A stretch of DNA of 54,650 bases from Deltaproteobacteria bacterium Ga0077550 (GTDB lineage: Bacteria; Myxococcota_A; Polyangia; Nannocystales; Nannocystaceae): assembly GCA_001464385.1 (NCBI GenBank), contig LNFB01000119.1, positions 1-54,650 on the forward strand, written 5' to 3'. A program made the translations under genes and the position numbers. The stretch's first letter is position 1; every line of letters starts with the position of its first letter. The notes under the pieces are model-generated. The model was given only the letters and a program-made list of their open reading frames with translations, searched no databases and was not told where the DNA came from. Of this stretch, positions 10,943-19,203 are shown one piece after another.

Positions 10943-12597
10943 TCGTTGATCTCGCCCAGGCTCATCCCACCCGGATACGCGTAGCTGATGCGGCAGTCGT
11001 ACCCGTAGACCTCGAGGCCGAACCGCGCCGTCGCGCTGCGCACGTCATGCGGCCCGTCCTCGACCAGGAAGCGCGCGAAGCCCAGGGTCGAGCCCGCGAT
11101 CGGCGTGGGGTCGGGGAGCTCGGCGCCGTCGAGCTCGATCGAGCCCCAGTCGGCGATGGGGCCGGTGATGGTGACCATGTCCCACGCGTAGGTCTCCGGC
11201 GTGAGGAAGGTGTAGTTGTACCGGTACTGCTCCGTCGGCGCGACGAAGCTGACCGCGGGGTCCCCGAGCTCGGTGGTGTCCTGGCTGGGGTTGGCGCAGT
11301 TCGCCGAGATGAAGTCGCCGGGGTACTCGAGGTCGTTCTTCGGGCCACTGGCCTGGTCCTGGCTGACCATGTAGTGGGTCACGAGCACCGCGTCGCTGGC
11401 CGTGACGGTGAACGACTCGGGCGTGAGGAATTCGAGGAACTCGCCCTCGTCGAGGGTGACCTCGTCGGCGTAGCCGCCGGCGATCGTGATGGTCGTGCCG
11501 TCGGCGTCGGCGAGGATGCGGTAGAGGTCGGGCTCGTCGCTGCGCGGGCGGAACTTCACGACCGCGATCTCCGTGCCCCACGCCACGCGCGGCGGGACCT
11601 GCTCCTCGAGGTAGTCCTTGTAGAAGTTCATGCCGGGCCCCGGGAGGCTCATCGACGGCGATCCGGTGACGACGGCGACCGGCGCGGTGCTGGTGATGCG
11701 CGCGCCCGTGAGATCGGCGACGCCGCCGCCGGGTGACACGAAGCGCGCGAACTCCTGCGACTGCAGCGTGACGACGTGGGACTCCCCCGCGCCGAGCCCG
11801 GGGATCCCCGCGCCCGGGCTGGTGGCGCCGACCATCGCCGCCGGCATCTCGATGGTCACGTCGTTGTCGTCGGCGAGGCTGACGATCGTCACCCAGCTGT
11901 CCGAGAAATCGCTGTTGTGATAGCTGGGCACCAGGTAGTCGGTGCCCCAGGCGTGCTCGGGCAGCAGCAGCGACGCGTCGGCGGTCGCGACCTGCGAGCT
12001 CGAGTACGGCGAGAACTGGTAGGCGACGACGGGCAGGTCGCTCTCCAGCCGCATCACGCGGTCGTCGATCTGCGTGGTCGAGCCGATCGCGTGGGCGACG
12101 AGCGCGGGCGAGTTCGCCGCCAGCACGAACGTGTACAGCCCGCCGGGGTCGACCACGGCCGACTCGATCGGGTTGCCGCCGAGGTCGAACAGCGTCACGT
12201 TGGCGGCCACGAGCCCGCTGGTGTTCGCGGCCACCACGGCCCACGGCAGGTTCGTCGTCGCGCTGCCGACGGTCGGCGCGAACACGCAGCCGGCCGAGGT
12301 CAGGCTCATCGCGGCCAGCTCGCAGGTGCTCTCGTCGAGGGGGCCGGTGTCGTCGCCGCCGCCGAGATCCGGGAGCAACCCGAGGTCGAGCTTGAGGCCG
12401 TCGGTCGTGTCGCCCATGGGGCCCGAGCTGGACGTGGTCGCGCCGGTGGTGGTCGCGTCGACCGACGTGCCGGCGGAGGACTCACCGCCCGTGGTCGTCG
12501 TCGACGGGATGCCGCTCGAGCTGCCCCCATCGCCCGCAGAAGGGGAGCTGCACGCGCACGGGATCGCGACCAGGACGCAGCTCAGCCACCGACGCAT
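10930..12597 (-). CDS. IgGFc-binding-domain-like surface lipoprotein
   Basis: 555 residues. A short signal ends in a Cys pair (CAC, residues 14-16), then a Ser/Thr/Gly linker to about residue 75. The body resembles the IgGFc-binding N-terminal domain seen in many myxobacterial surface proteins: PWAVVAANTS, DLPVVAYQFSPYSS, LLPEHAWGTDYLVPSY, APVAVVTGSPSM and a cysteine-containing end (VYGYDCRISYAYPGG). The family name comes from a mammalian mucin-like protein; in bacteria it is probably an adhesion or ligand-binding beta fold. TACCAT (minus strand, 12605-12610) lies 7 nt before the ATG with no Shine-Dalgarno, suggesting a leaderless mRNA. Binding partner unknown. Confidence 0.83.
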   Translation of the reverse strand: MRRWLSCVLVAIPCACSSPSAGDGGSSSGIPSTTTTGGESSAGTSVDATTTGATTSSSGPMGDTTDGLKLDLGLLPDLGGGDDTGPLDESTCELAAMSLTSAGCVFAPTVGSATTNLPWAVVAANTSGLVAANVTLFDLGGNPIESAVVDPGGLYTFVLAANSPALVAHAIGSTTQIDDRVMRLESDLPVVAYQFSPYSSSQVATADASLLLPEHAWGTDYLVPSYHNSDFSDSWVTIVSLADDNDVTIEMPAAMVGATSPGAGIPGLGAGESHVVTLQSQEFARFVSPGGGVADLTGARITSTAPVAVVTGSPSMSLPGPGMNFYKDYLEEQVPPRVAWGTEIAVVKFRPRSDEPDLYRILADADGTTITIAGGYADEVTLDEGEFLEFLTPESFTVTASDAVLVTHYMVSQDQASGPKNDLEYPGDFISANCANPSQDTTELGDPAVSFVAPTEQYRYNYTFLTPETYAWDMVTITGPIADWGSIELDGAELPDPTPIAGSTLGFARFLVEDGPHDVRSATARFGLEVYGYDCRISYAYPGGMSLGEINEPAG

Positions 12598-12666
12598 GCC
12601 GTCGATGGTAGGGCGTCCGCGGCCTCGCCGTCCACGGGCGCACTCGATCGGCCGGCCCGCGTCGAC

Positions 12667-14178
12667 TCAGCAGAAGTCCTCGTCCGAGCCGTCCCCGCAG
12701 TCGTAGTACCCGTCGCAGTACCAGCTGTCCGGGATGCACGCGCCGTCGAAGCACTCCCACTCGCCGAAGTCGCACCCGACCTGGCCGCCGCCGCAGGACA
12801 CCTCGTCCGAGCCGTCGGCGCAGTCGACGTAGTCGTCGCACTCGTAGCTGCTGGGGATGCACTCGCCGCTGTTGCACTCCCACTCGCTGGCGCCGCAGCC
12901 GACCTGGCCACCGCCGCACGAGGCCTCGTCCGAGCCGTCGGCGCAGTCGACGATGTCGTCGCACTCGTAGTTGCCGGGGATGCACGCGCCGTCGTTGCAG
13001 GTCCACTCGTCGAAGCCGCACGAGCCCCCGGCACCGCAGGTGTCGTCGAGCTCGTCGGAGCCGTCGGCGCAGTCGGTGGTCGCGTCGCAGAACCACTCGT
13101 CGGGGATGCAGGTGCCGTTGTCGCACTGCCACTCGCCCGCGTCGCAGGCAACAGGTGCGCACTGATCGGCGGGCTCGTCCGTGCTGTCGGCGCAGTCGAC
13201 GATGCCGTCGCAGAACCAGTCGCCCTGGATGCACTGCTGGCCGTCCTCGCAGGCGAACTCGTCCGCCGCGCAGCCGCCAGCGTCGCCGCAGCTCATGTTC
13301 GCCGGCTCGTCGGTGCCGTCGTTGCAGTCGGTGACGCCGTCGCAGTACCAGTTCTCGGGGATGCACTGGCCGCCCTCGCACGCCCACTCGCCGGCGTCGC
13401 AGGTCGCCCCGGCGTCGCACTCGGCCTCGTCCTCACCGCCGTCGCAGTCGTCCTCGCCGTCGCACTCCCACCACGCGGGCAGGCAGGTGTGATCGGCACA
13501 CTCGAAGGTCAGCAACGGCACGCAGCCCTGCATGCCGCCGCCTCCGTCGCCGCCGCCGCCCTGGCCGGCGCAGAGCTGCGCCTGCTCGTCGGACGCATCG
13601 GCGCAGTCGGGCTGGTCGTTGCACACGCGAACCGACGGGATGCACGGGCCGTCCGCGCACTTGAACTCGGTGGGGCCGCACGCGTCCTCGAGCCCGCACT
13701 GCTGGTTCTGCGGGGCCTCGTCGCTGCTGTCGGGACAATCCGCGGTGCCGTCGCAGCGGCGCACCATCGGGATGCACGTCCAGTCCTTGCACGTGAACTC
13801 GGTGACGAGGTTGCAGCCGTCCTGCGCGGCGCACTCGGCGTTGAGCGGCGCCTCGTCGGACTTGTCCGCGCAGTCGTTGACGTCGTTGCACGCGCGCGCG
13901 GCCTCGATGCACGCGCCGTCTTGGCACTGGAACTCGCCCTCGCCGCACGACGCCACGCCGCCGCCGGTCGACTCGCCCGCGTCGTCGCCGAACGTGCCGC
14001 CGGTGTCGTTCGGGTCGGGGTTCTCGGCCGCGGTCGCGCTCGCGCTGGCGTCTCCGACCGAGGTGTAGCCCACCGAGGTGTTCTGCCCGCCCTCGGCCCC
14101 GCCCGCGCACGCCGCCGACAGGGCGACCAGACCGAGCCCCGCGAGGAGGCCACCGTTTCGCTTCGATCGACGTTGCAT
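12667..14178 (-). CDS. Secreted protein with ten LDL-receptor class A repeats
   Basis: 503 residues. A signal sequence ends near SAAC (residues 21-24), then a Gly/Ser/Thr linker. From about residue 77 to the end there are ten tandem LDLa modules, each with six cysteines and the calcium-cage ending (C..SDE or close variants: KSDEAP, SSDEAP, ASDEQ, GEDEAE, GTDEPA, STDEPA, GSDE four times). In eukaryotes LDLa repeats fold around Ca2+ and bind lipoproteins or other ligands. Here they would form a calcium-dependent extracellular binding array needing oxidative folding. The last four repeats (about residues 360-503) are the most alike, suggesting recent duplication. GAGGGGGATC precedes the ATG. Ligand unknown. 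Confidence 0.88.
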   Translation of the reverse strand: MQRRSKRNGGLLAGLGLVALSAACAGGAEGGQNTSVGYTSVGDASASATAAENPDPNDTGGTFGDDAGESTGGGVASCGEGEFQCQDGACIEAARACNDVNDCADKSDEAPLNAECAAQDGCNLVTEFTCKDWTCIPMVRRCDGTADCPDSSDEAPQNQQCGLEDACGPTEFKCADGPCIPSVRVCNDQPDCADASDEQAQLCAGQGGGGDGGGGMQGCVPLLTFECADHTCLPAWWECDGEDDCDGGEDEAECDAGATCDAGEWACEGGQCIPENWYCDGVTDCNDGTDEPANMSCGDAGGCAADEFACEDGQQCIQGDWFCDGIVDCADSTDEPADQCAPVACDAGEWQCDNGTCIPDEWFCDATTDCADGSDELDDTCGAGGSCGFDEWTCNDGACIPGNYECDDIVDCADGSDEASCGGGQVGCGASEWECNSGECIPSSYECDDYVDCADGSDEVSCGGGQVGCDFGEWECFDGACIPDSWYCDGYYDCGDGSDEDFC

Positions 14179-14263
14179 GGATCCCCCTCGCGGTGCCGCG
14201 CCTCGAATGGCGCGGAACCAACTGCCCCATCTAGGAGTGCCACGAGACCCGCCTGCGGTTCAT

Positions 14264-14281
14264 CCGGCGCGATCGCGCCGG
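14264..14281. repeat. Perfect 18-bp palindrome CCGGCGCGATCGCGCCGG
   Basis: An exact 18-bp palindrome lies in the 227-bp divergent region between the LDLa gene and the effector-like module, 86 bp upstream of the LDLa start. It could be an operator or a hairpin. Apart from this and the promoter-like sequence just before 14406, I see nothing else in the intergenic stretch. Confidence 0.4.
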
Positions 14282-14365
14282 CAGAGGGCCCGGCGCGCGG
14301 CGGAGCAACTGCGCGTGAACACAGCGACTTCGGCCGACCCGCGATCCCGTCGGGCGTCCGCGCGG

Positions 14366-14395
14366 TCGACGGCGTCCCGGCCGAAGTGCCATACT
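14366..14395 (+). promoter_or_regulatory. Putative promoter of the 14406-17300 module
   Basis: TCGACG (14366-14371), 18 bp, CATACT (14390-14395). The -10 ends 10 nt before the proposed TTG start at 14406. The same CATACT close to a start codon recurs before the FIST gene at 23271. Confidence 0.4.
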
Positions 14396-14405
14396 CGGGC
14401 GACCC

Positions 14406-15476
14406 TTGCCCCTCCTCGTTCGGCTGTGCGAGGCGACGTCGACGAGCGAGCTGTGGTCGTCGCCGTTCCCGGATCCAACGCCCCACGCGTTCGTTCCGCG
14501 CGACCTCGACGAGGCGGCGGCGAGGCTCCGCGACGCGGACCCGCGCCAGCTGCGTGACGCGGCCGAGCTGCTCGGCGGTCGTTCCGAGCACGACGACGAG
14601 GCCGCCGCGGGCGTGGTCGCGCGCGCGTGGATCGACGGCCGACTCACGCTCGTCACGTGGCCGCACGTCGTCGGACGCACCGATCCGATCGACTCGGAGA
14701 TCATCGACCTCGCCGATCTCGCCGACGACTCGGAGCCGCTCGAGCCGAGCACCACGTTCGTCGAGATCCAGGTCGTGTTCGCCGGCGGCATCGGCTGCGC
14801 GGGCGCGAAGGTCCGCGTCCTCACGCCCGAGGGTGAAACGCGGGACGGTACGCTCGACGGCGACTCGAAGTTCCGCGTCGACGATCTCGAGCCGGGCACG
14901 TGCATGCTCGAGTTCCCCGAGCCGCTGCCGATCCCGGATGGCGATGCCAGCGAGGTGACGCTCGTCGATCCGACCGGACGCACGGCGCGATCGACCCGCG
15001 ACGGTCGCACCCAGCTGCGCGCCGGGTTCACGCACCTCGTCGTCGTGGCGGGCCCGCGCTTCGAGTTCGCGGTCGACCTCGGGGGCGCTGCGGCGTGGCC
15101 CGCCGGCTCCGCGATGCGGCTCGCCGGTGGCCCCTACGACGCGCGCATCGAGCTCGCCCAGGCCAGCGAGACCCTGGGGCTCACCGTCTTCCACTTCGAG
15201 GGCGTGCGCCGTGGTGTCGACTACACCCTGACGTTCGAGTCGCCGGGCGCCGACCCCATCACCCTCGTCGACGCGCGATCGCTGGATCCGTTCCTCGACG
15301 TGCTCGGCGATCTGGGCGCGCCGATCGAGCCGCTCGAGGTCGCCCGTTTGATCCCGCCGGAGCCGGACGTCGACGAGGGGATCGCGAGCGCCGGCCGCCC
15401 GCAGCGCACCGACGAGCTCGAGTGGGCCTTGGCCGCGCTGCCGTGGGACGAGGGCGACGGGACGATGCTCGCATGA
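14406..15476 (+). CDS. Hypothetical protein with beta-sandwich-like domains, first gene of an effector-like module
   Basis: 356 residues if started at TTG 14406, which follows a promoter-like CATACT by 10 nt; an internal start is possible. No signal peptide. An acidic helical N-terminus (about 25-90) is followed by two predicted beta-rich stretches. One (about 117-170: IQVVFAGGIGCAGAKVRVLTPEG, in part, then FRVDDLEPGTCMLEF) looks like a carboxypeptidase-regulatory or Ig-like fold with Gly-Asp loops. The gene is joined by an ATGA overlap to a 16-codon mini-ORF that in turn overlaps the next gene, so all are probably one transcript. I do not recognise the family; an adaptor or delivery role for the downstream protein is inference. 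Confidence 0.7.
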   Translation: MPLLVRLCEATSTSELWSSPFPDPTPHAFVPRDLDEAAARLRDADPRQLRDAAELLGGRSEHDDEAAAGVVARAWIDGRLTLVTWPHVVGRTDPIDSEIIDLADLADDSEPLEPSTTFVEIQVVFAGGIGCAGAKVRVLTPEGETRDGTLDGDSKFRVDDLEPGTCMLEFPEPLPIPDGDASEVTLVDPTGRTARSTRDGRTQLRAGFTHLVVVAGPRFEFAVDLGGAAAWPAGSAMRLAGGPYDARIELAQASETLGLTVFHFEGVRRGVDYTLTFESPGADPITLVDARSLDPFLDVLGDLGAPIEPLEVARLIPPEPDVDEGIASAGRPQRTDELEWALAALPWDEGDGTMLA

Positions 15477-15523
15477 CCATGCGCGCGGTCGTCGAGACGA
15501 CGCAGAAGGACGGTCGCGCATGA
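15473..15523 (+). CDS. 16-codon mini-ORF bridging two genes by ATGA overlaps
   Basis: The ATG at 15473 overlaps the stop of the preceding gene (ATGA). The 16-residue frame ends in a TGA that overlaps the ATG of the following gene at 15520 (ATGA again). It contains AAGGA close to its end, which serves as the ribosome site of the next gene. It may exist only to keep ribosomes moving across the junction. Whether the peptide itself matters cannot be told. Confidence 0.3.
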   Translation: MTMRAVVETTQKDGRA

Positions 15524-16797
15524 GCGAGCACGCCGTCGTGAAGGTGAAGGACGAGACCGGCGCCGACGTGACGCCCAAGAGCGTCGAGATCGTCATCGGC
15601 ACGACCTCGCACGCCTTCGCCGACGTCGCGGGTCAGGGGCTCTCGCTGGACCTCGCCGGGCTCGCCGGGGGCGAGGCGAAGCTCGTGCTCACCCTGCCCG
15701 ACCACCCGGCGCTGCCCTTCTCGCTGAAGCTGTCGGGGACCACGGCCAAGGCGGTCGGCTTCGACGGCACCTCCCCGCTGTGCTGCACGCTGTCGAAGCA
15801 GACGGCGACCGACGGCGCCGCGGGCACGCGCACGCTCTTCGTGTTCGCGTTCGCAATGACCAAGAAGCACACCGAGATCGTGCTCGCCGCCGGCTGGGAC
15901 TACCACGGCGGCGCCGACAACACGCTCTACGCCAAGACGTGGCGCGACGACCTCTGGGCGGGCACGACGTACGCGACCGGGACCAAGACGACGATCGGCA
16001 AGCTCATCACGCCGACGACGGTCGTGACCCTGTTCGACTTCAAGTCCGGGAATCGCACCCGCTACATCAAGGGCAGCACGGACTGGCATCGCATGGACAA
16101 GGTGCTGCAGGGCGCCGTCGCGACCTACACGGCCGGCGGCGAGACCGACGCGGCGCTCCAGAAGCGGTACGCCGACGACTCGATCTCGATCGTCCACGTG
16201 TACGGCTACATCCAGGACCTCGGCGTCGCCGCGCCGGCCTCGCTGCTGCGCTTCGACATCTTCTCCCACGCGTGGGTCGGCGGGCCGATCATGATCAACA
16301 CCTGGGAGGGCTCGGCGTACTCGAGCACGACGAGCCGCGACCCCAGCGACAAGGACGGGCGCAGCAAGGACTTCGCGTCGATGGCCCGCGTCGCCGACTT
16401 CAAGAAGGCGTTCGGGGCGGGCGCCGTGGCGAAGATGTGGGGCTGCCAGGCGACGACGGACAACCGCACGATCGTCCGCGCAGCGGCGCGTGCCAAGGAC
16501 AAGGCCGCGAAGATGAAGATCTCCTACGCCGGCAAGGACTACGACATCTCTGCCGACGAGATCGCGAACGCGGTCCGCACCAAGATCTTGCCCGGCACGT
16601 ACATGAAGGCGCTCGCGACCGCGGCCGGCATCACGATGTACGGCGCGCCGCCGGGCATGGGCGCGAACCTCCGGGCGGTCGGCAGCCGCAACTATATGTA
16701 TGTCGATCAGTCGACCTACGCGCTCGAATACAAGTGGTACGCCGACGCCCTCGGCCTGAAACCGGACGTGACCGGATACTTCGCGTACGAGCCGTGA
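15520..16797 (+). CDS. Candidate caspase-like (clan CD) effector, family unrecognised
   Basis: 425 residues, no signal peptide. The first ~100 residues look like a beta-sandwich (VVKVKDETGADVTPKSVEIVIG, in part). The central region has two blocks resembling the caspase/hemoglobinase fold: a hydrophobic strand ending in IFSHAWVGGP (about 244-253), offering a catalytic His, and a later strand KMWGCQATTDN (about 306-316), offering a Cys. That His-GG then Cys order and spacing fits clan CD peptidases such as CHAT domains, but it is my inference. AAGGA lies 10 nt upstream. It is followed with a 1-nt overlap by a small lipoprotein, the usual layout of a toxin and a periplasmic immunity protein. Confidence 0.65.
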   Translation: MSEHAVVKVKDETGADVTPKSVEIVIGTTSHAFADVAGQGLSLDLAGLAGGEAKLVLTLPDHPALPFSLKLSGTTAKAVGFDGTSPLCCTLSKQTATDGAAGTRTLFVFAFAMTKKHTEIVLAAGWDYHGGADNTLYAKTWRDDLWAGTTYATGTKTTIGKLITPTTVVTLFDFKSGNRTRYIKGSTDWHRMDKVLQGAVATYTAGGETDAALQKRYADDSISIVHVYGYIQDLGVAAPASLLRFDIFSHAWVGGPIMINTWEGSAYSSTTSRDPSDKDGRSKDFASMARVADFKKAFGAGAVAKMWGCQATTDNRTIVRAAARAKDKAAKMKISYAGKDYDISADEIANAVRTKILPGTYMKALATAAGITMYGAPPGMGANLRAVGSRNYMYVDQSTYALEYKWYADALGLKPDVTGYFAYEP

Positions 16798-17300
16798 TGC
16801 GCTGGACGAGGGCGCTCGGTGCGTTCGCCGTGCTCGCGGCGTGTCGACCACCGCCGAGCTCGGACACGACGCCGCCGCCCCCGGTGCAGGCGCGACGCAA
16901 CGACGCCGTCTCGCTCGTCGGCGCAGCGGCGACGATCGTCGGGATCGAGATCGTGGCGCTCGACGATCGCCGCGTCATCGCCCGCTGCGACGATGCGCTG
17001 CTCGACGGGGTTCGGCGATCGATCGCGGGCGGGGGCCACGACGGACTCACCGCGACGCCGCCCGCGTGGCCGGTCGTGCTGCGCCTCGTGGTGCGGGACG
17101 GCCCGCCGTTCATCGCCCACCTCGTCGGCCAGGATCGGCTCCGGCTGTGTCCGGCGGATCCGTGGCGCGACTGCATCGCCGACCCGCCGACGCCCGCGGA
17201 GGTGGCGGTGCCCTTCGAGCTGTTCGAGGACGTCGCGCGCAAGGTCGGCGTCCCGCCGCGCCGCGAGTACCGCACGGACGAGGGGCCGAGCCCGTTCTGA
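16797..17300 (+). CDS. Small lipoprotein, candidate immunity protein
   Basis: 167 residues. The start overlaps the stop of the upstream gene (TGATG), so translation is coupled. Signal with lipobox VLAAC (Cys16), then a Pro/Ser-rich spacer, then a compact domain with two Cys (RCDDALL and LCPADPWRDC). No family recognised. Position and coupling suggest either a third component of the module or an outer-membrane-anchored immunity protein against the 425-residue protein. It ends 28 bp before the convergent symporter gene. Confidence 0.7.
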   Translation: MRWTRALGAFAVLAACRPPPSSDTTPPPPVQARRNDAVSLVGAAATIVGIEIVALDDRRVIARCDDALLDGVRRSIAGGGHDGLTATPPAWPVVLRLVVRDGPPFIAHLVGQDRLRLCPADPWRDCIADPPTPAEVAVPFELFEDVARKVGVPPRREYRTDEGPSPF

Positions 17301-17328
17301 TCGCTGGGCCCTCGGACGACCCGTCGCG

Positions 17329-19020
17329 TCACTCGCCGCGCCTGCGCAGCGCGAGCCACGGGCGCCGCGAGAAGTAGCTGCGCGTCAGCGCGGTGACCTC
17401 CCCCGACAGCGCCCAGAGCACGACGAGGTTCGGGAGCATCGCGATCCCCAGCATTGCGTCGCCCAAGGTCCACGCGATCGACATCGGCAGCACCGCGCCG
17501 ACGAAGTGCATGATCACATAGACCACGCGGTACGGCCCCACCGCGCCGGCGCCGAAGAGGAAGTGCGCGCAGCGTTCACCGTAGTAGCACCACGAGATCG
17601 CGGTCGAGACCCCGAACAGCAGCACCGAGACGAGGACCAGGTAGTGACCGATGTCGAGGATCGGGGCGAGGCCGCGGCGGAACGCGAGCATCGTCAGCGG
17701 CGCGCCGCTCTCGGCCGCGTCGGCGAACAGCGATCGGCTCGCACCGCCCGCGTCGGTCGCCGTCTTCGCGGCGGGATCGATCACGCCGGTGAACGGGAGG
17801 GTCTGCGCCTCGTCGACCCACAGCCGCTCGACCGGCGCGTCGTGCCACGCGACCTCGACGTCGCCGACGACGATGCCCTCGTCGACGTGCAACGAAGTCG
17901 GCGGGGGCACGGGTCGCGGCACGCCGTCGCCGTCGCGCACCACGAAGCCCACGTCGCCCGCGCCCAGCCCGATCGCCGTCGGGTGCCGCTCGTGCCACAC
18001 GCCGGTCATGATCACGACCAGCGCCGTCATCGTGCAGATGATGATGGTGTCGATGAACGGCTCGAGCAGCGCGACGCTGCCCTCGGAGCACGGCTCGTCG
18101 GTCTTGGCCGCCGCGTGGGCGATGGGCGCCGAGCCCTGCCCCGCCTCGTTCGAGAACAGGCCGCGTCGCACGCCCCACATCATCGTGACCATGATCGCGC
18201 CGGCGCCCGTGCCGGCGACGCCCGCGGTGGGATCGAACGCCTCGGTGACGATGAGCGCCAGCGCGGGCCCGACCTGGTCGAGGTGGGTCGCGATGACCAG
18301 CAGCCCGGCGCCGACGTAGAGGACCGCCATGCCCGGCGCGAGCACGGCCGCGACCTTCGCGATGCGACCGATGCCACCGAGGACGACCGCGCCGACGACC
18401 GCCGCCGTGCACAGCCCGACCTGCCAGTGCGCGAGCCCGCCGGCGGTCGCGAACGTGTCGGCGATCGTGTTGGCCTGCACGCCATTGCCGGTGAGCATCG
18501 CCGTGGTCCCGAGCAACGCCGCGAACACGTAGGCCATGGGTCGGAACGCCCGCGGCAGCCCCCGCGCGATCGCATACATCGGTCCGCCCGACACGCTCGC
18601 GCCGCCGAGCCCGATGCCGACCTCGCGGTGGTGCAGCGCCATGACGACCTCGGCGTACTTCGTCGCCATCCCGAAAAGCGCGGTCATCCACATCCAGAAC
18701 AGCGCCCCGGGTCCGCCCCAGTGGATCGCGATCGCGACCCCACCGATGTTGCCGATCCCGACCGTGGCCGACAGCGCCGTCGACAGCGCCTGGAAGTGCG
18801 AAACATCGCCGGGGTGATCGGGGTCGTCATAGCGGCCGGTCGCGACCCGGACGCCGTGGGCGAAGTGGCGCAGCTGGACGAAGCCGAGCCGCAGCGTGAG
18901 GAACAGCCCCGTGCCGAGCAGCGCCAACACCAAGAACGGGACGGTCTCACCGTCGATCTGGATCCCCGACTTCCACACGAAGTGGTCGAGCCACTCGATT
19001 GCGACGCGTAGGGTCTCCAT
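17329..19020 (-). CDS. AGCS-family alanine/glycine:cation symporter with soluble insertion
   Basis: 563 residues; the family is usually about 450-550. Family signatures are clear: SATVGIGNIGGVAIAIHWGG (84-103), GALFWMWMTALFGM, GRIAKVAAVLAPGMAVLY and RRGLFSNEAGQGSAPIAHAAA (about 285-305). It should take up small neutral amino acids with Na+ or H+ across the inner membrane. Odd point: about 95 residues (roughly 343-437), rich in Asp, Gly, Pro and Val, interrupt two membrane helices where the family normally has a short loop. Start ATG 19020 has no Shine-Dalgarno; TACCAT (minus, 19032-19037) is 11 nt upstream. Confidence 0.92.
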   Translation of the reverse strand: METLRVAIEWLDHFVWKSGIQIDGETVPFLVLALLGTGLFLTLRLGFVQLRHFAHGVRVATGRYDDPDHPGDVSHFQALSTALSATVGIGNIGGVAIAIHWGGPGALFWMWMTALFGMATKYAEVVMALHHREVGIGLGGASVSGGPMYAIARGLPRAFRPMAYVFAALLGTTAMLTGNGVQANTIADTFATAGGLAHWQVGLCTAAVVGAVVLGGIGRIAKVAAVLAPGMAVLYVGAGLLVIATHLDQVGPALALIVTEAFDPTAGVAGTGAGAIMVTMMWGVRRGLFSNEAGQGSAPIAHAAAKTDEPCSEGSVALLEPFIDTIIICTMTALVVIMTGVWHERHPTAIGLGAGDVGFVVRDGDGVPRPVPPPTSLHVDEGIVVGDVEVAWHDAPVERLWVDEAQTLPFTGVIDPAAKTATDAGGASRSLFADAAESGAPLTMLAFRRGLAPILDIGHYLVLVSVLLFGVSTAISWCYYGERCAHFLFGAGAVGPYRVVYVIMHFVGAVLPMSIAWTLGDAMLGIAMLPNLVVLWALSGEVTALTRSYFSRRPWLALRRRGE

Positions 19021-19203
19021 CGGCGGCGGGGATGGTACATGCAACTCGACGCCCGTGCGGCAGCTCGTGCGCGGCGAGCGATGCGGGGAGGCCCGGCGTC
19101 GAGACCCCACAACCGAGCGCCGCGGCAGCGCCTCGACGCGTTCGCCCGCGAACGGTGATCTTCCGCCGCCCCGAGCGAGTCGGCCTGCTACGCTGTGATC
19201 CCC

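Noticed and set aside
11776..14958. A 1060-codon plus-strand frame opposite the IgGFc-like and LDLa genes
   Set aside because: Low-complexity Ala/Val/Arg product; the minus-strand LDLa repeats with conserved Cys are the true coding sequence.
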